A stretch of DNA of 64,000 nt from an uncultured Erythrobacter sp. (GCA_947501215.1 CANMUS010000002.1:558001-622000); one strand, 5' to 3'. Counted from the stretch's first letter, positions 37,899-46,332 are shown. Translations and numbers: made by a program. The notes: generated by a model from the sequence alone, not told the origin.

Positions 37899-38453
37899 AT
37901 GGGCGATATCCGCGAACCGCTGCGCGAACTGACCGAATGCGGGCTGCCGCAGGCGCTCGAAGTCATGGGGGAGCGCTGGTCCTTCATGATCCTGCGCGCC
38001 AGCTTCAATGGCCTGCATCATTTCGAGGAGTTCCTCAGCGAGCTCGGGATCGCCCGCAACATCCTCTCCAATCGTCTCGCCAAGCTGGTCGAGAACGGCA
38101 TCCTCCGCCGCGATCCCTGCCCGGATGATCGCCGCAAAATCGAATATCGGCTGACCGACAAAGGCTTCGACCTGCTGCCCGCCATGGTGGCGCTGCGGCA
38201 GTGGGGCCAGAAATACGGTGCCGAAGTGGTGGAGAACCCCGTACTCGTAGACGAGCGGGATCGTCTGCCGATCGGCCCGACTTCTATCCTCAGCCACGAT
38301 GGCCGCATCCTCGGCCCGCAGGATCTCGCCCTGGTCGAACGCTCCGATCTCGGCGTGCGTGCCGATGGAAGCCAGGCGGACCAGGAGGGTTCCCTCGGCC
38401 TTGGCGAGGTAATCGACATCGAAAGCCTTCGCCGCGCCAAATCCGCCGCCTGA
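37899..38453 (+). CDS. HxlR (DUF24) family transcriptional regulator
   Basis: 184 residues. Winged-helix domain in the first 105: CGLPQALEVMGERWSFMILRAS, HHFEEFLSELGIARNILSNRLAKLVENGIL (shown in parts of one run) and the wing RRKIEYRLTDKG. The N-terminal cysteine at about residue 14 occupies the place of the redox-sensing Cys of the YodB/HypR group. The C-terminal 75 residues extend beyond the usual 110-residue HxlR length, with a hinge after VVENPV; their role is unknown. Operators upstream suggest autoregulation and control of the CC_3452 gene. Confidence 0.9.
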   Translation: MGDIREPLRELTECGLPQALEVMGERWSFMILRASFNGLHHFEEFLSELGIARNILSNRLAKLVENGILRRDPCPDDRRKIEYRLTDKGFDLLPAMVALRQWGQKYGAEVVENPVLVDERDRLPIGPTSILSHDGRILGPQDLALVERSDLGVRADGSQADQEGSLGLGEVIDIESLRRAKSAA

Positions 38454-38493
38454 GCGCACGCACGACGGGCGCTATATTGTCGTTCGCGGCCGC

Positions 38494-38775
38494 TTGTGGC
38501 GCGCGAGCAATCCGCACCTGCCGGAGGACGAGCGCCAGCGGCACGTGAATGCATTGATGGATGCGCGCCGTGCGGTCGGCGCTGCCAAACGCAACGGCGA
38601 TCCCGCTGCGGAAAAAGCCGCGCGCGCGAAAGTCCACCAAGCGAAAGTCGCGCTTGGCGAACGCGGAAGGGTATGGTGGGACGACGGCGCTCCCGACTAC
38701 AACCGCCACCTGCTCAAGAATACGCCCTATGCCGACGAGGACGACGCGGATCAGGGCTCGCGCCGCAGCTCGTAG
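38494..38775 (+). CDS. Small conserved hypothetical protein, start codon unclear
   Basis: From the TTG at 38494 the product has 93 residues: basic and helical (VNALMDARRAVGAAKRNGDP, AEKAARAKVHQAKVALGERG), ending DDGAPDYNRHLLKNTPYA and a variable tail. The open frame continues back to 38413 and there encodes DGRYIVVRGRLW, which looks like the true start of this protein family as I remember it. No ATG, GTG or TTG lies in that stretch, so translation may begin at a rare codon (ACG 38458, ATT 38476) or the gene has lost its start. The last 25 bp overlap the convergent TonB-like gene. Confidence 0.6.
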   Translation: MWRASNPHLPEDERQRHVNALMDARRAVGAAKRNGDPAAEKAARAKVHQAKVALGERGRVWWDDGAPDYNRHLLKNTPYADEDDADQGSRRSS

Positions 38776-39551
38776 TCTATCCGGATGCGTACCCACTCGC
38801 CCACCTGCGGCTGCCCGGCGATCTGCGGTGGGCGGACCTTGAACTGCCACGCCGCCGCCAGCACCGCCCGCCCGATCTGCGAGCCGCTGGGCCATTCGTC
38901 GACCAGAACGCAGTTCTCGACCCGGAATTGCGGCGCGGTCTGGCAATTGATCAGGCCCCAGCCGGGCCCACTGGCCGTCGAAAGATAGCCTGCCAACTCT
39001 CCATTGGTCGGCTCGCGATACCAGCGCGCGGCATAGAGCGGTTCGCCGTTTGGCCCGCTCCCGGCAATGCGCTGCGAATCGCCCGGTCGCGGCGTGAATG
39101 CCGGACCGATCGGACCTGCGCGCTGCCTATTTTGTGCCTGCGGTTGCTGCGCGAGATCGAAGCTCGGTGAAGACGCTGGTGCGGTCCGCAGCAGGGCAGG
39201 CGGCGGGGTCGGCTGCGGAACGGGCTGGTCGGGTACAGGCTCCGGCGGGGACACTTGCGATTGCGCTGTCGCAGGGGCGGGCGCGGGCTCCGCCAGTGCT
39301 TCGTCGGCCTCTTCCCGCGCATCACCCACATCGAAGGTGGACACCGCGTCCCGCATCGGCACCGGATCGCGGTTCACCAGTCCGAGCGACAACAGCAGAA
39401 GCAGCAGCAGGGCTTCCAGCAGGAGCGCGAACACCAGGCCGCCAGCCTTGCGCCGCGCATCGTCATCGAGCGCGTGCCACCAGTCGCGCAGCCGCGAGAT
39501 CGCGCCGTATGACGCCCTTCGCTCGGCGGGTTCGGTGGGGGCGAGAGGCAT
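38751..39551 (-). CDS. TonB-like single-pass periplasmic protein, hypothetical
   Basis: 266 residues. Cytosolic N-terminus (about 1-35), one strongly hydrophobic helix (about 38-60), a Pro/Ala/Gln-rich periplasmic linker (about 85-150), and a compact C-terminal domain (about 165-266) with GEPLYAARWYREPT, CQTAPQFRVENC (possible disulfide), AAWQFKVRPP and VGEWVRIRIDYE. This layout copies energy transducers such as TonB, but there is no ExbB/ExbD gene nearby and the C-terminal domain is not clearly TonB. It is divergent from the 39693 gene. Confidence 0.75.
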   Translation of the reverse strand: MPLAPTEPAERRASYGAISRLRDWWHALDDDARRKAGGLVFALLLEALLLLLLLSLGLVNRDPVPMRDAVSTFDVGDAREEADEALAEPAPAPATAQSQVSPPEPVPDQPVPQPTPPPALLRTAPASSPSFDLAQQPQAQNRQRAGPIGPAFTPRPGDSQRIAGSGPNGEPLYAARWYREPTNGELAGYLSTASGPGWGLINCQTAPQFRVENCVLVDEWPSGSQIGRAVLAAAWQFKVRPPQIAGQPQVGEWVRIRIDYELRREP

Positions 39552-39579
39552 GAGGTTCAGGAAAACAGCAGGTGTTGCG

Positions 39580-39613
39580 TGACGTCACATGCCAGCGTGG
39601 CTGCGTGACGTCA
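39580..39613. promoter_or_regulatory. Tandem TGACGTCA palindromes in the divergent promoter region
   Basis: The 12-mer TGCGTGACGTCA occurs twice (cores 39580-39587 and 39606-39613), 26 bp centre to centre. Each core is a perfect 8-bp palindrome, and the first extends to GTGACGTCAC. Spacing of about 2.5 helical turns is suitable for cooperative binding of a dimeric regulator. The sites lie between the divergent TonB-like gene and the 39693 gene. Confidence 0.5.
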
Positions 39614-39692
39614 TCGTTAAAGTGATCTCAACCCGTCGCCCCTAGTGCAGAGTCGTATTCGCGAATCTGAATAACTAGGCCGGACCAATTTC

Positions 39693-40040
39693 GTGATCGA
39701 TATCGAAGTTCAGAACGAGACCCACCAGACGGTGTTCACCATCAAGGCCGTCACCGTGCCGCGCATCGGCGAAGGCATCCGCCTGCAGGAGCCGGGCGGC
39801 AACTGGGCCTCCTACGACGTGCTCGACGTGTGGTACCAGAAGGCCGAATACGGCGACGTCTGGCTCCCCTATGTCCACGTCCGCATGACGCCCGACGAGC
39901 TGAAAGCCGTCGAGATGGCGAAATCGAACCCGATGGTTGACAAGGCTCAGCAGGTTCCGATCGAGGACTTCCTGAAGAAGTTCGAAGGCGACCACGAGCA
40001 CGAGACGGTCAAGCTCAACCTCGACATGACCGAGGATTGA
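39693..40040 (+). CDS. Conserved hypothetical protein, 115 residues
   Basis: GTG start, no strong ribosome site. The sequence begins with a beta-rich half (IEVQNETHQTVFTIKAVTVP, GNWASYDVLDVWYQKAEYG) and continues with a charged helical half (DELKAVEMAKSNPMVDKAQQ, IEDFLKKFEGDHEHETVKL). No motif or membrane segment is seen; it is cytosolic and acidic. I do not recognise the family. Lack of a ribosome site and the TGACGTCA repeats upstream hint at tight regulation. Confidence 0.7.
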   Translation: MIDIEVQNETHQTVFTIKAVTVPRIGEGIRLQEPGGNWASYDVLDVWYQKAEYGDVWLPYVHVRMTPDELKAVEMAKSNPMVDKAQQVPIEDFLKKFEGDHEHETVKLNLDMTED

Positions 40041-40050
40041 CCGCTCCCCC

Positions 40051-41559
40051 TCAAGCCCGCGGCGCCTGCCTGCGATAGCTAAGCGCTTCTGCCACATGGA
40101 TGCGACCGACCTGCTCCGCTCCGGCGAGGTCGGCGATGGTGCGGGCGACTCGCAGCATGCGCGTGTAGCTGCGGGCCGAGAGGCGCATGGCGGTGGCGGC
40201 CTGCATCAGCAATTGGCGGCCCGGTTCGTCGGGGGTGGCGAAGGTCTCGAGCGCGTCGCCGTCGAGGTCGGAATTGCTGCGCACGCCGGTCTGCTCTGCG
40301 CGGGCGGTCTGGCGTTGACGGGCGGCCAGCACCCGCGCGGCGACCTCTTCACTGCCCTCGGCGGGCGGCGGCAGGGCGAGGTCTGCGGCGCTGACGGGAT
40401 CGACCTCCACATGCAGGTCGATGCGGTCGAGCATCGGGCCGCTGACCTTGCTCTGGTAATCGGCGGCGCAGCGCGGCGCGCGGCTGCAGGCGAGCGCCGG
40501 ATCGCCGAGATGGCCGCAGCGGCACGGGTTCATCGCCGCGATTAGCTGGACGTTGGCGGGGAATGTTACATGCGCATTGGCGCGCGCCACATCGACCGAT
40601 CCGATCTCCAGCGGCTGGCGCAGCGAATCCAGCACGGCGCGCTGGAACTCGGGTAGCTCGTCGAGGAACAGCACGCCCAGATGCGCGAGGCTCACCTCGC
40701 CCGGCTTCACCCGCAGGCCGCCGCCGGTCAGTGCCGCCATGCTGGCCGAATGGTGCGGCGCGCGGAACGGACGGGCGCGGCTGATGCGGCCTTCCTCCAG
40801 CGTTCCGGCGACCGATTGCACCATGCTGACCTCCAGCGCCTCGGGGGGCGTAAGAGGCGGCAAGATGCCCGGCAGGCAGCTCGCCAGCAGCGATTTGCCT
40901 GCACCCGGCGGACCGATCATCAAGAGGTTGTGCCCGCCGGCCGCGGCGATCTCCAGCGCGCGCTTGGCAGTTTCTTGGCCCTTGACCTGTTTCAGGTCCG
41001 GCCCGCGCGCAGGCTCCTCCACCTCGCCCCGTTCGGGCGGGGGCAATTGCTGCGTGCCTTTCAGATGGTTGAGCAGGCTGGCGAGATCGGGCGCTGCGCA
41101 GATCGGCACCTCGCTTGCCCAGCGGGCCTCCGCTCCCTGCGCTTTCGGGCAGATCAGCCCGCAATCGGCCTCACTCGCATGGATGGCCGCCAGCAACACA
41201 CCGGGTGAGGGCACGATCCGCGCATCGAGCGCCAGCTCTCCCACGGCAATCCATTCGGTCAGCTGCTCTGCATCGGTCACACCCATCGCCGCCAGCAGCG
41301 CCAGCGCGATCGGCAGATCGTAATGCGAGCCTTCCTTGGGCAGGTCGGCGGGCGAGAGATTGATGGTGATCCGCTTGGGCGGCAAGGCGAGGCCCATGCT
41401 GGATAGCGCGGCGCGCACTCGCTCCTTGCTTTCGCCCACCGCCTTGTCCGCCAGACCGACGATGTTGAATTTGGGCAGGCCGGGCGCGACCGAGCACTGC
41501 ACTTCCACCGCGCGCGCTTCCAGCCCCAGATAGGCGACCGTCCGAACCAGAGCTACCAG
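40051..41559 (-). CDS. comM: YifB/ComM family AAA helicase (Mg-chelatase-like), CTG start likely
   Basis: 502 residues if translation begins at CTG 41559 (LVALVRTVAYLGLEARAVEV). The family normally begins with exactly this segment after Met. Upstream codons stay open to a GTG at 41676 but look unlike the family. The lon-like N-terminal domain is followed by Walker A GPPGAGKS, Walker B FLDELPEF, and the zinc-like C-CGHLGDPALAC region. ComM is a hexameric branch-migration helicase used in natural transformation. GGGGA lies nine bases before the CTG. It is divergent from the 41721 gene. Confidence 0.88.
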   Translation of the reverse strand: MVALVRTVAYLGLEARAVEVQCSVAPGLPKFNIVGLADKAVGESKERVRAALSSMGLALPPKRITINLSPADLPKEGSHYDLPIALALLAAMGVTDAEQLTEWIAVGELALDARIVPSPGVLLAAIHASEADCGLICPKAQGAEARWASEVPICAAPDLASLLNHLKGTQQLPPPERGEVEEPARGPDLKQVKGQETAKRALEIAAAGGHNLLMIGPPGAGKSLLASCLPGILPPLTPPEALEVSMVQSVAGTLEEGRISRARPFRAPHHSASMAALTGGGLRVKPGEVSLAHLGVLFLDELPEFQRAVLDSLRQPLEIGSVDVARANAHVTFPANVQLIAAMNPCRCGHLGDPALACSRAPRCAADYQSKVSGPMLDRIDLHVEVDPVSAADLALPPPAEGSEEVAARVLAARQRQTARAEQTGVRSNSDLDGDALETFATPDEPGRQLLMQAATAMRLSARSYTRMLRVARTIADLAGAEQVGRIHVAEALSYRRQAPRA

Positions 41560-41720
41560 CGTTAATCCCCACCGCGTGACGTACCGGGCGGGGATGGCCA
41601 GAACGGATTGATTTGTCGAGGGGAAACCCGGTCCATCGTGGTGGAGAACGAAAAGCGTAAAGACGGTCTTCACCAATCACTTTGGCAGTTCGGCAAGACC
41701 CGCGCGCACACAGCGGCGAC

Positions 41721-42662
41721 ATGCTTCGCATCCTCGCTTCGCTGCTATCGCTTGTCGGACTGGCGCTGTCCGGTCCCGCAGCGGCGCAGTCGCTGGGGCT
41801 GGTGGCCATGCCGGTCGTGTTCGTATCGACGCCGGTGGTGCAGCCGATCGAGGGCGCGCCGTTCTACGATTCGCGCGAGGGGCAAAAGGTGCTGGCCGAG
41901 GCCGTCGCGCTTCCCGCGCCGCTCCCGCCGCGCCGCGGTGCGGACTTCATCGGGATCCGCCCGCAGGCGGAGCTGTCCGTGTCGGACGCGCCGCGCTGGC
42001 AGGCTCCGCATGCCATCGACCGCAGCCGCCGCGACTATCGCCGGGGAATCGCCCGCTTCGGCCCGTTCCTCGTGCTCGACCAGCGCCGCGTGGCCTTGCT
42101 GGGCGAAACGGACCGCGCAACGCCAGCTGCCTTTGCTGCCATGCTGCGCGACTTCCCCGGCCTCGCGCAGATCGACATGGTCGAATGCCCCGGCACGCAG
42201 GACGATATCGCCAATATGAAGCTCGGCCGGATGATCCGCTCTGCGCGGCTGGTAACCCATGTGCCGACCAATGGCTCGGTGCGGTCGGGCGCAGTCGAAC
42301 TGTTTCTCGCCGGTGTCGAGCGCGACATCTCCGACGGTGCCGAATTCGCCGTGCACAGCTGGATGGACGATTACGGCCGCGAGGCTTCCGATTTCGCTGC
42401 CGATGCGCCGGAGAACCGCAAGTACCTCGCCTATTATCGCGAGATGGGGATGAGTGAGGGGCAGGCGCGCGCCTTTTACGACTTTACCAATTCGGTCCCG
42501 CATCGCTCCGCGCGCTGGCTCGGCGCGCGCGACATGCGGCGCCTGACCGCTGCGGGTCTGCGCCACGCGAACGAAATGCGCGAGCCCAAGCCCGTCCCGT
42601 CTGCTCGCGAGGCGGCAGAACCGGCGCCGAAACTCACCTATGCGGCCATGACTTTTTCTTGA
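41721..42662 (+). CDS. Periplasmic protein with ClpP/crotonase-like fold (COG3904-type)
   Basis: 313 residues with a signal peptide ending GPAAAQS at about 23. The region after residue 150 resembles the periplasmic serine-protease-like COG3904 group: MVECPGTQDDIANMKLGRMIR, THVPTNGSVRSGAVELFLAG and EFAVHSWMDDYG correspond to the ClpP-type strand/helix around the nucleophile serine (GSVRSG) and the HSW motif. Whether it is catalytic is unknown. The N-terminal 100 residues are variable and Pro/Arg-rich. It ends with an intrinsic terminator before rpmH. Confidence 0.72.
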   Translation: MLRILASLLSLVGLALSGPAAAQSLGLVAMPVVFVSTPVVQPIEGAPFYDSREGQKVLAEAVALPAPLPPRRGADFIGIRPQAELSVSDAPRWQAPHAIDRSRRDYRRGIARFGPFLVLDQRRVALLGETDRATPAAFAAMLRDFPGLAQIDMVECPGTQDDIANMKLGRMIRSARLVTHVPTNGSVRSGAVELFLAGVERDISDGAEFAVHSWMDDYGREASDFAADAPENRKYLAYYREMGMSEGQARAFYDFTNSVPHRSARWLGARDMRRLTAAGLRHANEMREPKPVPSAREAAEPAPKLTYAAMTFS

Positions 42663-42701
42663 CGCGCAGCGCCCGTGTGGGTATGCGCGCGCCATTCAAG
42701 C

Positions 42702-42728
42702 GGTCACCCCGCCCGGGTGGCCCTTTTT
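42702..42728 (+). terminator. Terminator of the 41721 gene
   Basis: GGTCACCC pairs with GGGTGGCC (8 bp, one G-U pair) across a short loop, followed by CTTTTT. It lies about 40 bp after the stop and separates this gene from the rpmH operon. Confidence 0.8.
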
Positions 42729-42783
42729 ATTGGTGGCAGCCGGATGGCGCCGCCGGACACTGTAAGACTTAAGGACCTATCCG

Positions 42784-42918
42784 ATGAAGCGGACTTTCCA
42801 GCCCTCGAACCTCGTGCGCCAGCGTCGCCACGGTTTCTTCGCACGCAAGGCGACTCCGGGCGGCCGCAAGGTCCTCCGCGCCCGCCGCGCCCGCGGCCGC
42901 AAGAACCTCTGCGCGTGA
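42784..42918 (+). CDS. rpmH: Ribosomal protein L34
   Basis: 44 residues, [22 protein letters not shown] onward, ending KNLCA. Small basic large-subunit protein at the head of the conserved rpmH-rnpA-yidD-yidC-engB cluster. Start has AAGGACC nine bases upstream. The usual L34 ends in SA; here the last residues are LCA. Confidence 0.96.
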   Translation: MKRTFQPSNLVRQRRHGFFARKATPGGRKVLRARRARGRKNLCA

Positions 42919-42965
42919 TGTGATCCGCTGCGCTCCCGGCGCGGCGATCATCCGGTAGTTGCAAG

Positions 42966-42990
42966 CGGGCTCCCAACGGGGGCCCGTTTT
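42966..42990 (+). terminator. Terminator/attenuator between rpmH and rnpA
   Basis: CGGGCTCCC pairs with GGGGGCCCG (9 bp, one G-U pair) around a 3-base loop, followed by TTTT. It would reduce transcription of rnpA relative to rpmH, matching the large difference in protein need. Confidence 0.7.
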
Positions 42991-43005
42991 GCGTATCTGG
43001 CATCC

Positions 43006-43389
43006 ATGCACCCGAGCATCTCCGTCATCCGCAAACGTAGCGATTTCCTTGCGGCGAATCGCGGGCTGCGCGTGGCGCGCCCGGGCTTCGTCCTGCTCGC
43101 TCGGCCCAACGACGGGCAGGGGAAGCGCTATGGCATCACGGTTACGAAGAAGATCGGCAATGCCGTGGTGCGCAACCGCATGAAGCGGCGCTTTCGCGAG
43201 CTGCTATGGAGCGCGCTGCCGGACAGCGGCCTGCCAGATCACGACCACATACTGATCGGCCGCGAAGGCGGGGTCGAACGCGACTTTGCGCAGCTGCGCG
43301 AGGAACTCGGCGCAGCGCTCACCCGGGCTGCCGAGGGCAAGGGCGATGCCGCGCGCGGTCCGCGCAAGCGCCGGAGTCGCCGGGCGTGA
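43006..43389 (+). CDS. rnpA: Ribonuclease P protein component
   Basis: 127 residues. Basic subunit that binds the 5' leader of pre-tRNA and helps the RNase P RNA cut it. The signature [17 protein letters not shown] (RNR motif) is at about residues 46-62, after FLLA-type strand FVLLARP. The tail is long and Arg/Lys-rich ([10 protein letters not shown]). Start ATG at 43006 has no clear ribosome site, fitting low expression. Overlaps yidD (GTGA). Confidence 0.94.
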   Translation: MHPSISVIRKRSDFLAANRGLRVARPGFVLLARPNDGQGKRYGITVTKKIGNAVVRNRMKRRFRELLWSALPDSGLPDHDHILIGREGGVERDFAQLREELGAALTRAAEGKGDAARGPRKRRSRRA

Positions 43390-43595
43390 AGCACATCTTC
43401 ATCTTCATCGCGCGCCTGTGGCAATGGGGGCCGAGCCGGATCCTTCCGCCGACCTGCCGCTATGCGCCATCATGCAGCGAATATGCCGTGCAGGCGCTGG
43501 GCAAATACGGTGCGATCAAGGGTGGATGGCTGGCGCTTAAGCGTATAATGCGCTGCCACCCATGGGGCGGGCATGGCTACGACCCGGTGCCCTAG
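43386..43595 (+). CDS. yidD: Membrane protein insertion efficiency factor YidD
   Basis: 69 residues, GTG start within the rnpA stop. Amphipathic N-terminal helix ([13 protein letters not shown]) and the family core [50 protein letters not shown], here cited as the motifs [17 protein letters not shown] and [14 protein letters not shown]. It helps YidC insert inner-membrane proteins. Three conserved cysteines are intact. Length matches the family. Confidence 0.95.
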   Translation: MKHIFIFIARLWQWGPSRILPPTCRYAPSCSEYAVQALGKYGAIKGGWLALKRIMRCHPWGGHGYDPVP

Positions 43596-43664
43596 CGCCG
43601 CTGTCTTGACTATATAACACACCTCCCCAAATACCGAACACGACTGACTACGACGGGACCGACC

Positions 43665-45437
43665 TTGGAAAACCAGCGCAATCTGATCCTGGCGATCGCT
43701 CTTTCCTTCCTGCTGCTGATCGGGTGGGATTATGCGATGCAGTATTTCTACCCGCAGCCGGAAGAGGCGCTGGTGGAAGAGGTCGCCGATACGCCGGCCT
43801 CGCGCGCTGCCGAGGCCACGCAGCACTCGCGCACTGGCGGACTGGTCGATCCAGCATTGCAGGCGCAGGAGGAAGTCGATGTTGCGCGGGCTCTCGCCTC
43901 GCCCGACCGCCTGCCGATCGACGCGCCGCGCGTGGCGGGTTCGATCAACCTGCGCGGCGGCTTGATCGACGATATCGTCCTCAAGGATCACACCGAGACG
44001 ACGGATGAAGACAGCGGCCCCGTCCGCCTGTTCTCGCCCAACGGAACGCCCGCGCAATATTTCGCGCAGTTCGGCTGGGTCGGCTCGAATATCCGCGTGC
44101 CCGGCGTGCAGACGTTGTGGGAGGCGGATGGCGAGCGCCTGACGCCCGAGACACCGGTGACGCTGAGCTGGAACAATGGCCAGGGCCTGACCTTCGAAGT
44201 CACCTATGCCATCGACGACAATTACATGATCACGGCCGAGCAGGCGGTCAGCAACACCTCCGGCAATCAGGTCGTCGTCGAGCCCTTCGGTCTCGTCAAT
44301 CGCACCAGCCGCACCGCCAGCCAGGATATCTTCAACGCGCATTCGGGCCCGATGGGCGTGTTCGGCGACACGGCCGACTACGATGTCGATTACGAGGACG
44401 TGGACGAGGCAGGCGTCGTGCGCCCGCAGGGCCGCACGCGGTGGGCGGGCTTCGCCGATATCTACTGGCTCGCCGCCCTTGTCCCGCAAGATGGCAGCGC
44501 ACCGGCGACCAGCTATCGCGCGCTCGGCAACGAAACCTATCGGGCCGATGTGATCTACGAGCCGATGACCGTTCCGGCCGGTCGCAAGTTCACCACCACC
44601 TCGCGGCTTTATGCGGGCGCGAAAGAAAGCGTGGTGCTCGACCAGTATCAGGATGCCGGAATCGAGAAGTTCGGTTTCGCGATCGACTGGGGCTGGTTCC
44701 GCTGGTTCGAAAAGCCGATCCTGTGGCTGCTGCGCACGCTGTTCGACGCGGTCGGCAACTTCGGCGTCGCCATCATCATCCTGACCGTCATCGTGCGCGG
44801 CCTGATGTTCCCCATCGCACAGAAGGGCTTTGCCAGCATGGCCGCGATGAAGGCCATCCAGCCCAAGATGAAGGAGCTGCAGGAGAAGTATAAGGACGAC
44901 AAGCCGAAGCAGCAGCAGGAGATCATGGAGCTCTACAAGCGAGAGAAGGTCAATCCGCTTGCCGGCTGCCTGCCGATGCTGCTCCAGATCCCGGTGTTCT
45001 TCGCGCTCTACAAGGTGCTGATCCTGGCGGTCGAGATGCGGCACGAGAAATTCGCCTGGATCGACGACCTCTCAGCGCCCGATCCGGCCAACCTCGCCAA
45101 TGCGCTGGCCTATGTCGGCATCGATGTGCCCGGCTGGCTGATGATCATCTTCGGCCTCGGCGTACTCGCCGTGCTGCTGGGCTTCACCATGTGGCTGACA
45201 TTCAAGCTCAATCCCAGTGCGATGGATCCGATGCAGCAGAAGATCTTCGACATCATGCCGTGGATCCTGATGTTCGTGATGGCCCCGTTCGCGGCGGGCC
45301 TGCTGCTCTACTGGGTCACCTCCAACGTGCTGACGCTGGCACAGCAGAAATATCTCTATTCCAAGCATCCGCAAATGCGCGCGATGATCGAGGAAGAGAA
45401 AAAGAAGAAGGCGGCCGAGGCGGCCAAGGCCACCTGA
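43665..45437 (+). CDS. yidC: Membrane protein insertase YidC
   Basis: 590 residues, TTG start (MENQRNLILAIALS). Inner-membrane insertase acting alone or with SecYEG. N-terminal signal anchor at about 5-23, a large periplasmic beta domain (about 60-350), and five helices at the C-terminal end (about 355-575) with the conserved MFPIAQKGFASMAAMKAIQPKMKELQEKYKDD region (motifs AQKGFASMAAM and KMKELQEKY) and PMLLQIPVFFALYKVL. Stop overlaps engB start (TGATG). The gene sits 69 bp after yidD. Confidence 0.97.
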   Translation: MENQRNLILAIALSFLLLIGWDYAMQYFYPQPEEALVEEVADTPASRAAEATQHSRTGGLVDPALQAQEEVDVARALASPDRLPIDAPRVAGSINLRGGLIDDIVLKDHTETTDEDSGPVRLFSPNGTPAQYFAQFGWVGSNIRVPGVQTLWEADGERLTPETPVTLSWNNGQGLTFEVTYAIDDNYMITAEQAVSNTSGNQVVVEPFGLVNRTSRTASQDIFNAHSGPMGVFGDTADYDVDYEDVDEAGVVRPQGRTRWAGFADIYWLAALVPQDGSAPATSYRALGNETYRADVIYEPMTVPAGRKFTTTSRLYAGAKESVVLDQYQDAGIEKFGFAIDWGWFRWFEKPILWLLRTLFDAVGNFGVAIIILTVIVRGLMFPIAQKGFASMAAMKAIQPKMKELQEKYKDDKPKQQQEIMELYKREKVNPLAGCLPMLLQIPVFFALYKVLILAVEMRHEKFAWIDDLSAPDPANLANALAYVGIDVPGWLMIIFGLGVLAVLLGFTMWLTFKLNPSAMDPMQQKIFDIMPWILMFVMAPFAAGLLLYWVTSNVLTLAQQKYLYSKHPQMRAMIEEEKKKKAAEAAKAT

Positions 45438-46081
45438 TGGACGAGGCCGAACTCGAGACGCTGGAAAAGCGCGCGACCAAGCTGTTCTCGGGCCGGGTGG
45501 AATTCCTGCTGTCCGCGCCGCAGCTCAAGTTCCTGCCCGAGCCGGACGTGCCGGAAATCGCCTTTTGCGGGCGGTCGAACGTCGGCAAGAGCACGCTGCT
45601 CAATGCGCTGACCGGTCGCAAGGCGATTGCGCGCGCGTCCGTCACACCGGGGCGCACGCAGGAGCTGAACTTCTTCGAAGTTGGTGATCCGACGCTGTTT
45701 CGCCTCGTCGATATGCCGGGCTACGGCTTCGCCAAGGCGCCGGTGAAGGTGGTCGAGCGCTGGAAGAACCTCGTGAAGACCTACCTGCGCGGCCGCGCGG
45801 TGCTGGCCCGAACGCTGGTCTTGGTCGATGCCCGCCACGGTCCGAAAGAGGTCGATCGCGAGATGATGACGATGCTCGACGAAGCAGCGGTCGGCTATCG
45901 CGTCGTCCTGACCAAGGCGGACAAAATCAAGGCGAGCGAACTCGAAAAGGTCGTCGCCGCGACCGAGGCGGAAGCGCGCGAGCATGTCGCCGCCTATCCG
46001 GAAATCCAGGTGACCAGCGCGGAAAAGGGCATGGGCATCGGCGCGCTTAGAGCAGCGGTGCTGGCCGACGCGGGCGTTTAG
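45437..46081 (+). CDS. engB: Ribosome biogenesis GTP-binding protein EngB (YihA/YsxC)
   Basis: 214 residues from the ATG overlapping the yidC stop. Circular GTPase fold with G1 GRSNVGKST (about residues 44-52), G2 TPGRTQ, G3 DMPGYG and G4 TKAD. It is essential for 50S subunit assembly. The stop TAG overlaps the convergent small gene at 46078. Completes the conserved rpmH-to-engB block. Confidence 0.95.
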   Translation: MDEAELETLEKRATKLFSGRVEFLLSAPQLKFLPEPDVPEIAFCGRSNVGKSTLLNALTGRKAIARASVTPGRTQELNFFEVGDPTLFRLVDMPGYGFAKAPVKVVERWKNLVKTYLRGRAVLARTLVLVDARHGPKEVDREMMTMLDEAAVGYRVVLTKADKIKASELEKVVAATEAEAREHVAAYPEIQVTSAEKGMGIGALRAAVLADAGV

Positions 46082-46296
46082 CTGGACGCGATCGCTTCTG
46101 CCGCAGCACGCTTTTCGGCGCTAACCTGAAGCGCCTTCTCGCGTTGCGTCTTTACCTTGCGCGCCTGAATCGCGAGGCCGCGCCAGGTTTGTTCTGCCCG
46201 CAGGCTGCGTTCCCGGACATTATCGAGAGTAGCGGCCTTGGCTTCCGCAGCGGCCTCTTTTGCGCGCGCGTCGTAGAATTCGAATGTCTGGCTCAT
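46078..46296 (-). CDS. Small helical hypothetical protein
   Basis: 72 residues, MSQTFEFYDARAKEAAAEAK onward. It is almost entirely predicted helical, rich in Ala, Glu, Arg and Lys, with the segment SLRAEQTWRGLAIQARKVKT near the middle. I know such proteins from sphingomonads but no function. It lies downstream of cspA on the same strand (about 83 bp, including a hairpin) and shares its last four bases with engB. Confidence 0.7.
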   Translation of the reverse strand: MSQTFEFYDARAKEAAAEAKAATLDNVRERSLRAEQTWRGLAIQARKVKTQREKALQVSAEKRAAAEAIASS

Positions 46297-46332
46297 GCTC
46301 GATCTCTCGCCGGAGGGAAGGTGTGCGAAATT

